Below are positions 16,381-24,857 of a DNA stretch of 64,000 nucleotides, piece by piece. Under the pieces are notes generated by a model that did no database searches, was not told where the DNA came from, and saw only the letters and a program-made list of their open reading frames with translations. Source of the DNA: Frankia alni ACN14a (lineage in GTDB: Bacteria > Actinomycetota > Actinomycetes > Frankiales > Frankiaceae). Where the stretch lies: assembly GCF_000058485.1 (NCBI RefSeq), contig NC_008278.1:800962-864961 (forward strand). The letters are read 5' to 3'. Made by a program: the position numbers and the translations under genes. Within the stretch, counting starts at the first letter, position 1, and each line of letters opens with the position of its first letter.

Positions 16381-17544
16381 TCAGGTCGTGCCGCAGCTCG
16401 GTACCCGCCGGAATTCTCGAAGGTAGTATTCCGCGGCTGCCGGATGCAGCGGTATATAGCAGAAAAGTGGGCCTTCGTAAATGGACAGGGCGTCCGGGAT
16501 ACGCCGGTGGGCGGGGTTGGTGCCCCACAGCGCCGCCTCGTAGTCGCCCTGGTCCCGGTACAGCTCGGCGGTCGCCCGGCGGACCAGCGCCGGATCGGTG
16601 TCGGTGCGGGCGATCAGGCCGTTGGGAATCGTGACGGTCTGGATGGGGCGGATCCCCGCGTAGTCCGCGGGGCCCAGGCCGCCGGCGCCGAACACCTCAC
16701 CGGCGTAGAAGTGCTCCCGGTTGCCGTAGAACGTGTTCCAGTCCTTCGTGATCGGGGCCCGGAACTCGGAAAGATCGAGCAGGCGCAGTCGGGCGCCGGC
16801 GCTGATGGCATTCCTGATCTGCCGGGTGCCCGCGCCACCCGCCCAGATGACCGCGTCCACCCGGCCGCCCGACAGCCGCCGCAGTGCGTCGTCGATGGAC
16901 GAGTCGTCGAGGTCGGGGTGGCAGTTGGGCAGCCCGACGCGCAGCAGGACATCGCCGATCTGGCGGACACCGGAGCCCGGCTGGCCCGCCGCGATGGTCC
17001 GGTGACACAGGTCGGCCAGCCTGTCGACCCGCGGGTCGCCGGGCCCGAGCGGGTGGTCCCGGACGATCACGTGCAGCAGGTCGCGGTGCACCGGCCCCAG
17101 GGTGCGCAGGCCCGCCACCGGTTGACCGCCGCGGGTCGGGTCGAACTGGTTCACCCCCTCGGTGGCGTCCACGGTGGTGTTGAGCTGGGCGATTGCCAGC
17201 CCGCAGTGGGGCGGCTCGGGGGATTCCAGGTCGTAGATGTTCTGCGTCGAACCGGCCGTCTCCACCACGTCCACGTCGAAGTGTTCCGGCGCCGCCTCCA
17301 GCCGGGCACGGAGTACCCGGGCAAACTGGTTGTACGGGGAACCGACGCTGCCGGTGAAGATCTGCACGGATTTGCAGGCCGAGCGGCCGGTGGGCGGCCA
17401 GCCGTCCGCCGCCGAGGAACGCGCAGATGTCGTGGCGAGGACGACGGCGACGGCGACGGCGAGCACGACGACGCCGCCCGCGGCGGCGCGTTGGCGTCGG
17501 GTCAGACGTTGCGGCTGGCGGCCCGCCGGTTGATCCGTCGACAC
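16381..17544 (-). CDS. TAXI-family TRAP transporter solute-binding protein
   Basis: 387 residues from GTG 17544. One hydrophobic N-terminal segment (about 22-42) acts as signal or anchor. The mature part has the TAXI signature IFTGSVGSPYNQFARVL, then CGLAIAQLNTTVDATEG and GQPGSGVRQIGDVLL. These are extracytoplasmic receptors for carboxylates of tripartite (TRAP) transporters. No TRAP membrane subunits are seen nearby; instead a kinase gene follows, so a sensing role is possible. Late part: FYGNREHFYAGEVFGAGGL and TVTIPNGLIARTDTD. Confidence 0.8.
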   Translation of the reverse strand: MSTDQPAGRQPQRLTRRQRAAAGGVVVLAVAVAVVLATTSARSSAADGWPPTGRSACKSVQIFTGSVGSPYNQFARVLRARLEAAPEHFDVDVVETAGSTQNIYDLESPEPPHCGLAIAQLNTTVDATEGVNQFDPTRGGQPVAGLRTLGPVHRDLLHVIVRDHPLGPGDPRVDRLADLCHRTIAAGQPGSGVRQIGDVLLRVGLPNCHPDLDDSSIDDALRRLSGGRVDAVIWAGGAGTRQIRNAISAGARLRLLDLSEFRAPITKDWNTFYGNREHFYAGEVFGAGGLGPADYAGIRPIQTVTIPNGLIARTDTDPALVRRATAELYRDQGDYEAALWGTNPAHRRIPDALSIYEGPLFCYIPLHPAAAEYYLREFRRVPSCGTT

Positions 17545-17727
17545 CGGGCGTCCTCCGCTCTGGACTGTTCGCCGCCGACAACCGTGGTCGCGGAATGCGG
17601 GAGATCGTAGAGGAAACCTCGTAGCGGGTTCCCGGCCGGGGCGGCGCGATTGTCCGTCCTTCGGTCAGCTTCTCGCCAAACCCTTCCCGGCGGCGATTCT
17701 TCTGCGTGCTCGGCTTGTCCGCTGGGC

Positions 17728-17817
17728 GACATCGGTGCGGTCGACATCGGTGCGGTCGACATCGGTGCGGTCGACATCGGTGCGGTCGGCGTCGGTGCGG
17801 TCGGCGTCGGTGCGGGC
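17728..17817. repeat. Intergenic minisatellite, 6 units of 15 bp
   Basis: Units of GACATCGGTGCGGTC (four copies, then two GGCGTCGGTGCGGTC) start every 15 bp at 17728-17803. Lies in the 288-nt gap between the GT-C-like gene and the TAXI gene, which otherwise shows no gene. Confidence 0.95.
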
Positions 17818-17832
17818 GGTGCCCGCGGCGGG

Positions 17833-19833
17833 TCACCCGGCGGGCAACCACAGGTCGACCCCGCCGACGTGCCGGGGCGGGTGGCCGACGAGGCTGGCCA
17901 GCAGCGCGCGCAGCTCGGCCGGCCGGCGGGCCGGTCCCAGCACGACGGCGTCCGGCGACAGCCGGTCGTACGCGTCGCGGACCTGGGGTGATCCGGAGAC
18001 GGCCGCCGCCGTCGTGATGCCGTTGTCGATGTCGATGAGGGCCGAGGTCAGGGCGTCGCCGGGGCCGTGGAACGAGGCTCGGCCGGTCGGCCCCGGCACG
18101 GTGCAGTAGCAGCCGGGCATGACGAAGCGGAAGTCCGCCTCGGCCTGCCACAGCATCGCCTGAGCCTGCTGGGGATGCGGGTAGGGGACGACGAGAGCGG
18201 TGGCGTCCGCCGGTATCTGCCGCACCCCGTCGCCGGTGAAGAACGGGGGGGTGTGGGCCGGGGTGGTGAGCAACGGAGCCGGCACGAGCATGGCCAACGC
18301 CCCCGCGGTCACCAGGGCGGCGCCCGATCGAGCGAGCCGGCCGCGCCATCCATCCGGCCCGCCGGCCCGCCACGATCGCCGCGACCGCCACGACCGGTCG
18401 TCGGCCTGATGCCGACCGCGTCCGCCGACGGGGCTGCCCAGGTCCGGGAACGTGCCGTCCGTGGGTGGGACACCCGCCGCGTCGGCCGCGCGCCGGCCTC
18501 GGTCCGCCAGCCGGTCCGCCAGCCGGTCCAGACCGACGGCCGTCACGGCGGCCACGCACAGCATCACGTACAGCGCGAACCGTGAGGGCAGGGCGTTGTG
18601 GAGCACGGGCACCCGCCCGAGCAGCAGCCAGGGCAGCGGGATCGCCGTGGTGCGACCGTCGACGTGCAGATGGTCGCCCAAGGAGAGGATCGCCATCACC
18701 AGGCCGACGGGGGCGAGGATGCCCACGAGCGGGTGGCGCCGCGCGCGGACCGCCGCGGCCAGGGCCAGCAGGATCAGGGGGACACCCAGGTAGCCGCCCA
18801 CCTCGACGGCGTTGCCGGTGAAGCGCAGGCTGTGCCGCAGGGCGAGATCCGGGGCGATCTCCTGTAGCGGTGTCGGGGTGACGAAGCTCCACAGGTCGGT
18901 CACGGCGATGCCGGACGGTTGGATCGAGCCGTGGACCCGCTGCCCGCCGAAGAACTGCACGCCCAGCGGCCAGGCGAGTCCGACGGCGGCGACCAGCCCG
19001 GCCGTCGCGAGGCCGCGCAGCACGGGACCCAGCCGCTCGCGGACCACCGCGAGGTTGCGGGCGGCGAGGACCGCGAGCCCGACCGCCGCCGCCAGCGCCG
19101 TGGTCGCGAGGATCTCCTCGCCGACGAGGGCCTGAGCGGCGACCGCGAGCCCCAGCAGGATCCCCGTGCGTCGCGGGCTGCGGCCGCGGACGACCAGGTC
19201 GTCGAGCAGCAGCAGGACCAGCGGCGGGAACGGAGCGAACGCCAGGTGCAGGTGGCCGTAGGAGCTGCCGATCAGGTAGGGCCCGAAGCCGTAGAGCAGG
19301 CCGGCGAGGGTGGCGGGGCCGTCGCGGACCCAGCGGCGCAGTACCCAGAACAGGGCGAGGCCGCTGGCCACGGGGGCGATCGTCAGCAGCACCGTCAGCG
19401 TGGTCACGGGACCGCCGAGCAGCGTGATCGGCGCCGCGAGCAGGCCGAGCAGCACCACCGGCGTGCTCCAGAGGATGTTCGCGCCGGTGGGAGAGTTGAG
19501 GTGGTGGGTCAGGAACGGGTCGAGTCCGCTGCCGAGCGCGTGCGGCGTCCACCCGAGGAACCAGGAGAACAGGTAGGCGTCATTGCCGCCGTAGGTGACC
19601 TTCCCGAGATGGTGCCAACTCGCGCGGAAGATCCAGACGGACAGGGCCAGGTAGCCGAGCGCCACCGCGAGCGGCACCAGCCGCCGCCGGCTGCGGGCGT
19701 CCGCCGTGGAGAGGTGCCGCTGCCCGGCGGGCGTGACCGTCGGGTATGCGCCGGCGGCCGCGGACCGCGGGCTGCCGGCCTTCGGAGCTCCCCTGGGTGG
19801 GGTTCCGGTACTGCTGATCTCGGAGCTGGTCAC
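17833..19833 (-). CDS. Polytopic membrane protein, GT-C glycosyltransferase-like
   Basis: 666 residues from GTG 19833 with GAGGGGGG about 9 nt upstream. About eleven hydrophobic segments between residues 50 and 440, another at about 500. The first extracytoplasmic loop has WHHLGKVTYGGNDAYLFSWFLGW, with the acidic N-D pair expected of the GT-C catalytic loop, and HHLNSPTGANILW follows. This fits lipid-linked sugar transferases of the PMT/YfhO type. A soluble C-terminal domain (about 515-666) contains ALVVPYPHPQQAQAMLWQ and a CYC pair. Donor and acceptor are unknown. Confidence 0.75.
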   Translation of the reverse strand: MTSSEISSTGTPPRGAPKAGSPRSAAAGAYPTVTPAGQRHLSTADARSRRRLVPLAVALGYLALSVWIFRASWHHLGKVTYGGNDAYLFSWFLGWTPHALGSGLDPFLTHHLNSPTGANILWSTPVVLLGLLAAPITLLGGPVTTLTVLLTIAPVASGLALFWVLRRWVRDGPATLAGLLYGFGPYLIGSSYGHLHLAFAPFPPLVLLLLDDLVVRGRSPRRTGILLGLAVAAQALVGEEILATTALAAAVGLAVLAARNLAVVRERLGPVLRGLATAGLVAAVGLAWPLGVQFFGGQRVHGSIQPSGIAVTDLWSFVTPTPLQEIAPDLALRHSLRFTGNAVEVGGYLGVPLILLALAAAVRARRHPLVGILAPVGLVMAILSLGDHLHVDGRTTAIPLPWLLLGRVPVLHNALPSRFALYVMLCVAAVTAVGLDRLADRLADRGRRAADAAGVPPTDGTFPDLGSPVGGRGRHQADDRSWRSRRSWRAGGPDGWRGRLARSGAALVTAGALAMLVPAPLLTTPAHTPPFFTGDGVRQIPADATALVVPYPHPQQAQAMLWQAEADFRFVMPGCYCTVPGPTGRASFHGPGDALTSALIDIDNGITTAAAVSGSPQVRDAYDRLSPDAVVLGPARRPAELRALLASLVGHPPRHVGGVDLWLPAG

Positions 19834-20068
19834 GACGGTACCCCCCTCGCGTGCCCCGCGGTCCGACGCGCTGCCCGCACACGTCGGGATGCGTGACGTT
19901 GCCGACGATATCCGCCCCGGCTACCTCCATTGGGAGCAAAGCGCACCGGATTCGGTGCGCAGTGTGACCGGCGTTGGTGGGAGTGGTCCCGCAGGAGATA
20001 CCCGTTAGTGGGAGCGTCCCGACCGGCTGGCGGCACATCGGCCGCGGTGGCGCGTTATCTGACCGGAT

Positions 20069-20638
20069 TCACCCGGCTATCTGATCGATGCCCGTCGCCT
20101 CGGACCCGGACGGCGTCCACTCGGCGACGAGGGCGGAAAAAGTGCGATATCTCGCGACGGCGTAGCTGGTGGACACGACGCCGTGGCGGTCGAGCACGGC
20201 GACGGGATAGCCGCGTTCCGCGCGGTAACCCCGCTCGCCGATGATGATCCGGCCGCCCAGCCGGACCACGCCGACCACACAGGGCAGCGCGGTCCAGCGA
20301 GGCCTGCGCGCTGCGGCGAGGATCTCCGGGGTGCGCCAGGCGTACAGGCCACACAGGCAGTGTTCGTCCGGCACCCGGTGATCGTCCGGCACCCGCTGTT
20401 CGTCCGGCAGCCGGCGCTCGTGCGGCCGTCGGTGGTCGTCCGGCACCCGGTGGTGCGCCGGCGGCGGTTCGCCGGCGGCGACCGAATCGGGCCGTTTCGT
20501 CCGCAGGCAGCGAGCCTGGGTGATGCCGTCGGCCCGCCACAGGAGCATGCCCGGCGGAAACGGCGACCACGGCGTCCAGGCCGGGCGGAGCTGCCCCTGG
20601 CCGTCCACCGCCCACTGGCGCCAGCCGAGCAGGCTCAC
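20069..20638 (-). CDS. Hypothetical protein with internal repeats
   Basis: 189 residues; GTG 20638 overlaps the stop of the small upstream gene (GTGA). Residues 1-50 (WRQWAVDGQGQLRPAWTPW, GMLLWRADGITQARC) and 98-189 (GLYAWRTPEILAAARR, VVGVVRLGGRIIIGERGYRAE, YPVAVL, STSYAVARYRTF) look folded. They are split by an Arg/Asp/His-rich repeat (RVPDDH/RLPDEQ). Similar proteins accompany tiny Pro/Glu-rich proteins in other actinomycetes as far as I recall; function unknown. Confidence 0.65.
   Translation of the reverse strand: MSLLGWRQWAVDGQGQLRPAWTPWSPFPPGMLLWRADGITQARCLRTKRPDSVAAGEPPPAHHRVPDDHRRPHERRLPDEQRVPDDHRVPDEHCLCGLYAWRTPEILAAARRPRWTALPCVVGVVRLGGRIIIGERGYRAERGYPVAVLDRHGVVSTSYAVARYRTFSALVAEWTPSGSEATGIDQIAG
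20365..20454 (-). repeat. Minisatellite, 5 units of 18 bp
   Basis: CGTCCGGC (one copy CGTGCGGC) at 20365, 20383, 20401, 20419, 20437; unit CGTCCGGCACCCGGTGAT. In frame in the hypothetical gene. Confidence 0.93.
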
Positions 20639-20763
20639 CCGGGCACCGGCTCCGGTTCCGGCGCGGGGGCAGCCGGGACGGCCGGGATCGTCAACGGCTC
20701 GGCATCGGGGAAGCTGATCGGCTCGTCCTCGACGATCCGTTCGGGTTTGCCCACATCACCCAC
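20635..20763 (-). CDS. Small acidic Pro/Glu-rich protein, 42 residues
   Basis: Begins VGDVGKPERIVEDEP and ends in a PAPEPEPVPG run. GTG 20763 is chosen; GTG 20754, with AGGTGG 6 nt upstream, is an alternative. Its TGA overlaps the GTG of the next gene by 4 bp. Short Pro/Glu-tailed proteins of this style occur in other actinomycetes (recollection, not checked). No function known. Confidence 0.5.
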   Translation of the reverse strand: MGDVGKPERIVEDEPISFPDAEPLTIPAVPAAPAPEPEPVPG

Positions 20764-20963
20764 CTGTCCACGGTGACCGCCGGGGCCTGCCGGCGTCAAT
20801 GGCAACTCGGGACCGGGCGGCCCGCCGCATCGCGGCGTGAGGGTCGGTCTGGCCGCCCCGGACCGGTCGTCCGCTGGTCGGGGGGCCGCGGGGGCGCGGA
20901 CGCCGGTTGTGCAGGATGGCGCGCCCCAGGGAACGCCGGCCGCGCCGGACGGCACCGACGGGT

Positions 20964-20983
20964 GTGTCGGGCTAGTCCGACAC
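20964..20983. promoter_or_regulatory. Operator-like inverted repeat upstream of the thioesterase gene
   Basis: GTGTCGG and CCGACAC arms with the spacer GCTAGT form a 20-bp near-symmetric site centred on CTAG. It lies 35 bp upstream of the thioesterase start in the divergent gap 20764-21018, where a repressor would overlap the promoter. The regulator is unknown. Confidence 0.45.
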
Positions 20984-21018
20984 TGGTGTTCAATGTGGCC
21001 TTCGCATAGTCCTGTGGG

Positions 21019-22329
21019 GTGATGTCGTTGCTGGGCACGTCCGCGGCCGATCGGCTGCCCGATTCCGCGTCACCGAGTCCCGACCGCGCCGATACCGGCA
21101 CGGCTCTCGCCGACGTCCCGGCCTCGGAGGTCGTTGCGGCTCCCGAGGCCGTCGCGTCGTTGGAGGTCGCTGCGTCGTCGGAGGTCGCTGTGGCTGCCGA
21201 GGTCGTCCGGGCTTCTGCGCGTTCCGCCGGGTCGGTCCCGGCGGCCGACCCGTTGGGGGACGGCCCGTACGAGATGGCCGCGACACTGCTGTGGGCCCGC
21301 GTGCTCGGGGTCGCCGCCACCGGCCCGCACGACGACGTCGTGGGAGCCCCCGGCGGGGAGGCGGCCGCGGGCGAGCTCGCGGCGATCCTGCGCGACGAGT
21401 TCGGGGTGGTCCTGGCGGCGTCGGAGATCGTGGCGGCCCGCACGCCGGCCGGGTTTGCCGCGATCTGGGCCGCCCAGCAGGGTGAGGCGGACCGCCATCC
21501 CACCGTGGTGCCACTGACCGCCGCCGCGCCCGGCAGCACCCCGCTGTTCTGCTTCCCCGAGGCCGGCGCACCCGCGATCGCCCTGCTGCCGTTCGCCCGG
21601 CACTTCGCCGCGCAACGCCGCGTCTACGGCCTGCAGGCGCACGCCCTCGAACAGCGTGGCATCCCGGACTGGTCGGTGGCGGCCGCGGCCCGCCGGCACG
21701 TGGCCGAGCTCCGCCTGCTGCAGCCGACCGGCCCGTACCTGCTGGTGGGGCACTCGTTCGGCGGTCTGATCGCACTCGAGGTCGCCCGGCTGCTGCGGCG
21801 GGCGGGCCACGAGGTGGGCCTGCTGGCGTTGATCGACACCTACCTGCCGGGCACCGCCCGGCTGACCCGCACCGGCGCGATCATCCCGACGAGCCAGTTG
21901 GAGGGCCGGCACCCGGACCGGCCGGCCGACATCCCGAGTTCGGCCGGCCCCGGGCCGCTCGCCGCCGACGAGGGCCCCGCGCTGAGCCCGCGGGTGGTGG
22001 CCGACCGGCTGCGGCAGCTCGTCGAGCTCCCGCTCGCCGGTGTCGTCCGCTTCCGCGGGACGCACCGCTACGACATCTTCCACAACCAGGGCCGCATCCT
22101 CACGATGACCTATCGCCCGCACACCTACGAGGGGCGCACGGTCGTCTGGCTCGCCGACGACCACGACGAGATCGAGGCCTGGCGCGGAGTGCTCACCGGT
22201 CCCGCGTCGCTGCGGCGCATTCCCGGGGACCACCGGGCGGTCCTGCGCCAGCCTCTGCTCGCCGAGGTGGTCGCCGGTCTGCGGGCGGAGCTCGCCGCCG
22301 TACCGGGCATCGACACCGCCGGCCACTGA
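21019..22329 (+). CDS. Thioesterase with degenerate carrier-like N-terminal domain
   Basis: 436 residues; GTG 21019 and ATG 21022 are adjacent starts with a weak Shine-Dalgarno. Residues 10-75 are Ala/Val-rich repeats (EVVAAPEAVASLEVAAS). Residues 85-155 look like an acyl/peptidyl carrier fold (TLLWARVLGV, DDVVGAPGGEAAAGELAAIL) but the phosphopantetheine Ser of the usual GGxS motif is absent (GGEAA). Residues 170-430 are an NRPS/PKS-type thioesterase: PLFCFPEAGAPA, GHSFGGLIALE (Ser), LIDTYLPG (Asp) and GDHRAVL (His). No synthetase genes are in the window, so it may act as a stand-alone hydrolase. Confidence 0.8.
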   Translation: MMSLLGTSAADRLPDSASPSPDRADTGTALADVPASEVVAAPEAVASLEVAASSEVAVAAEVVRASARSAGSVPAADPLGDGPYEMAATLLWARVLGVAATGPHDDVVGAPGGEAAAGELAAILRDEFGVVLAASEIVAARTPAGFAAIWAAQQGEADRHPTVVPLTAAAPGSTPLFCFPEAGAPAIALLPFARHFAAQRRVYGLQAHALEQRGIPDWSVAAAARRHVAELRLLQPTGPYLLVGHSFGGLIALEVARLLRRAGHEVGLLALIDTYLPGTARLTRTGAIIPTSQLEGRHPDRPADIPSSAGPGPLAADEGPALSPRVVADRLRQLVELPLAGVVRFRGTHRYDIFHNQGRILTMTYRPHTYEGRTVVWLADDHDEIEAWRGVLTGPASLRRIPGDHRAVLRQPLLAEVVAGLRAELAAVPGIDTAGH

Positions 22330-22393
22330 GCGCCCGCCGAGGTGCTCGCTTCGGCTACGGTGATCCACGCCGGGGACGGGATCGCGCCGGGAC

Positions 22394-22526
22394 GGTGTCC
22401 CACGGCGGCCGAGGTGTCCCACGGCGGCGAAGGTGACCCACGGCGGCGAAGGTGACCCACGGCGGCGAAGGTGACCCACGGCGGCGAAGGTGACCCACGG
22501 CGGCGAAGGTGACCCACGTCGCTCGC
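22394..22526. repeat. Intergenic minisatellite, 7 units of 19 bp
   Basis: GGTG starts exactly every 19 bp at 22394, 22413, 22432, 22451, 22470, 22489 and 22508; unit GGTGACCCACGGCGGCGAA. Fills half of the 261-nt gap between the thioesterase and LLM genes. Confidence 0.97.
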
Positions 22527-22590
22527 CTGGAGCCCACTATGGAAGCGGGGGCTCGGGTGTCGACGGAATCCGGGCCGGGATGGAGAGCTG

Positions 22591-23559
22591 ATGAAGGTCC
22601 GGATCGGCATTGGCTTCGGCAGTGTGGCGCCGGCCGGGTTCGCGGCCCTGGTGGACCGGCTGGAGAAGCTCGAGATCGACTCGCTGTGGCTGTCCGAGCA
22701 GCTCTCCACCCCCGCCGTGGACCCGCTCGCCGGGATGGCCTTCGCCCTGGGCCGCACCAGCCGGCTGAAGGTCGGCACCGGGGTGTCGGTGCTGCCGGGC
22801 CGCAATCCGGTGCTGCTCGCCAAGCAGTTGGCCTCGCTGGCGCTGCTCGCCCCGCGCCGGGTGCTGCCGGTGCTCGGCCTTGCCCCGGGTCGGCCGGGCG
22901 ACCGGCCCGCCTACCCGCTCCCGCCGGGGCGGACCGAGGCCCGGGCCGCGCCGACGGCGGGCCACGGCGAGTCGCGGGCCGCGGGGACACCGGGGACCGT
23001 GGGCCGCCGTGGCGAGGTGTTCGACGAGGCGCTGGAGGTGCTGCGCCGGCTGCTGCGCGAGCCACGGGTGACCTTCCACGGCCGGTTCTTCGACTTCACC
23101 GACGTCGGCATCGGGGAGCTGCCCACCCGACCGCTGGACATCTGGCTCGGCGGCGCGGCCCCGGCCGCCCTGCGCCGGATCGGCCGCTTCGGCGACGGCT
23201 GGCTGGCAAGTCTGGTCAGCCCCGAGCAGGCGGCGGCCGGCATCACCGAGATCAACGCGGCCGCCGCGGCCGCGGGCCGGCGGATCGACGACGATCACTT
23301 CGGGCTGAGCCTGCGCGTCGCTTTCGCGCCACCATCCGCGGAATCGCTGGCGGCACTGCGGGGGCGCTACCCCGACGTCGATCCAGCGCGGCTCCTGCCG
23401 GTCGGGTGGGCCGCGGCGCGGGAGCTGATCGGCGAGTACCTCGCGGTGGGGGTGAGCAAGTTCGTCATCCATCCGATGACGACGCCGGACGGCTGGCCGA
23501 GCTTCCTCGATTCCTTCGCGGCCGAACTGATGCCACTGGAGAATCATCCGGAGAATTGA
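22591..23559 (+). CDS. F420-dependent LLM-class oxidoreductase
   Basis: 322 residues from ATG 22591, with GGAGAG upstream. Begins VRIGIGFGSVAPAGFAALVD. Typical LLM blocks follow: SLWLSEQLSTPAVDPLAGMA, LKVGTGVSVLPGRNPVLLAK, VLPVLGLAPG, GEVFDEALEVLRRLL, VTFHGRFFDF and PLDIWLGGAAPAALRRIGRFGDGWL. The layout matches the TIM-barrel F420-dependent hydride-transfer enzymes of mycobacteria and streptomycetes. The substrate is unknown. An Ala/Gly-rich loop sits at about residues 105-140. The gene is bracketed by two unrelated 19-bp repeat arrays. Confidence 0.85.
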   Translation: MKVRIGIGFGSVAPAGFAALVDRLEKLEIDSLWLSEQLSTPAVDPLAGMAFALGRTSRLKVGTGVSVLPGRNPVLLAKQLASLALLAPRRVLPVLGLAPGRPGDRPAYPLPPGRTEARAAPTAGHGESRAAGTPGTVGRRGEVFDEALEVLRRLLREPRVTFHGRFFDFTDVGIGELPTRPLDIWLGGAAPAALRRIGRFGDGWLASLVSPEQAAAGITEINAAAAAAGRRIDDDHFGLSLRVAFAPPSAESLAALRGRYPDVDPARLLPVGWAAARELIGEYLAVGVSKFVIHPMTTPDGWPSFLDSFAAELMPLENHPEN

Positions 23560-23591
23560 GGCCGCCGGAGAACTGACGCCGTCCCGAGGCC

Positions 23592-23705
23592 GCGACGTCA
23601 TCCGGGGGTTGCGACGTCATCCGGGGACCGCGACATCATCCGGGGACCGCGACATCATCCGGGGACCGCGACATCATCCGGAAAATGCGACTCAGTCCGG
23701 AGAAC
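23592..23705. repeat. Intergenic minisatellite, 6 units of 19 bp
   Basis: GCGAC recurs every 19 bp at 23592, 23611, 23630, 23649, 23668 and 23687; unit GCGACATCATCCGGGGACC. Unrelated in sequence to the array at 22394. The rest of 23706-23917 has scattered partial copies (GTCCGGAGAAC, CCGGAGAACCACGTCC) and no gene. Confidence 0.95.
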
Positions 23706-23917
23706 GGACTCGGTACCGAGAACGCGAGACCGTCCGGAGGGCGGCGAGCCCGGAGAACCACGTCCGCGGAGAACCACGTCCACGGACGATCCGGGCTTGC
23801 CGGACAACCCGGGCGCCTCGTGGTCCGGCCGGCGGTTACCGGCCGGACTCCGATCGGCGGTACACGAACGGTTGACGGAGACGATCCTCCGGGCGCCGCA
23901 TCACGTGTCGCGCTGCA

Positions 23918-24679
23918 TCACGTGATGCTGAATCCGCCGTCCACCACGAGCGTCTGCCCGGTGACGAAACTGCCGGCGTCCGAGGCCAGGAAGAGCAACG
24001 CGGCGGTCAGTTCCGCCGGCTCCCCGAAGCGACCGTCCAGGACCCGCGTCAACTGCGTCTCTATGTAGCCGGGCCGGTACTCGTCCGTCATCTCGCTGCG
24101 GAAGAAGCCGGGGGCGAGAGCGTTCACCCGAATGCCCTGGCGACCGGTCCACTGCTGGGCCAGATCCCGGGTGAGCCCGATCAGTCCGGCCTTGCTGGCC
24201 GTGTAGGCGGCCTGTGGCAGCCCGGCGGTCGTCAGGCCCAGCACGCTGGAGATGTTGACGATGCTGCTGCCCGGCCGCATCACCCGGGCGGCGGCCTGCG
24301 CCATCCAGTAACAGCCGCTGAGGTTGACGTCCAGGACGGTGCGGAACTGCTCGGGCGTCTCCTTCAGGGCCGGCACGGCCGTCCCGATCCCGGCGTTGTT
24401 GACCAGCACGTCCACCCGGCCGAACGCCTCCATCGCGGCCGCCGCGACCCGCTCGGCGCCGGCCGGGTCGGCCACGTCGACGGCGACGGCCAGCGCCCGC
24501 CGGCCGGCCGCCTCCACCAGCTTCGCGGTGGCCTCGAGCCGTTCGACCCGCCGGGCGCCGAGGACCACGTCCGCGCCGGCCTCGGCGAGACCGCGGGCGA
24601 AGTCCACCCCGAGACCGGAGGACGCCCCGGTGACGATCGCGACGCGACCGTCCAGCCGGAACCGGTCCAACACCGACAT
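23918..24679 (-). CDS. Short-chain dehydrogenase/reductase
   Basis: 253 residues from ATG 24679 (AGGAG 6 nt upstream). Classical SDR: cofactor motif VTGASSGLGVDFA (TGxxxGxG), DVADPAG, NNAG in VLVNNAGIGTA, catalytic Ser in IVNISSVLG, YTASKAG (YxxxK) and the FabG-like end FVTGQTLVVDGGF. The ARR after strand 2 favours NADP(H). Substrate unknown. The 3' end contains a 14-bp perfect palindrome GCATCACGTGATGC (23915-23928) spanning the TGA. Confidence 0.9.
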   Translation of the reverse strand: MSVLDRFRLDGRVAIVTGASSGLGVDFARGLAEAGADVVLGARRVERLEATAKLVEAAGRRALAVAVDVADPAGAERVAAAAMEAFGRVDVLVNNAGIGTAVPALKETPEQFRTVLDVNLSGCYWMAQAAARVMRPGSSIVNISSVLGLTTAGLPQAAYTASKAGLIGLTRDLAQQWTGRQGIRVNALAPGFFRSEMTDEYRPGYIETQLTRVLDGRFGEPAELTAALLFLASDAGSFVTGQTLVVDGGFSIT

Positions 24680-24857
24680 CTGCAGCTCCTTTGCGCCGAG
24701 GTTGCCACCGCCGTGCCGGCGGCGGTCGTCACGCCATCCGTGGCCCGTCGGTGCGGACCCGCCGCGAACCGCCGGCGGACCCGGTCCCGCCATGGTGGAA
24801 GCGTCGCAGGTGAGGCCCACCGACGCGCCGGGAGTACCGGAGGTGATCGCCTGCGTC

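Noticed and set aside
17502-17991. Frames on both strands through the 15-bp array (MSTAP... and ...DIGAVDIGAV...)
   Set aside because: Any 15-bp repeat is open in several frames; no Shine-Dalgarno and no non-repetitive protein sequence.
16697-19552. 951-codon minus-strand open frame over the TAXI and GT-C-like genes
   Set aside because: Composition is Arg/Pro/Gly noise typical of alternate frames in GC-rich DNA; the true genes explain the region.
22394-23705. CRISPR-like appearance of the 19-bp arrays
   Set aside because: Units are contiguous with no unique spacers and no cas genes are present; these are plain tandem repeats.
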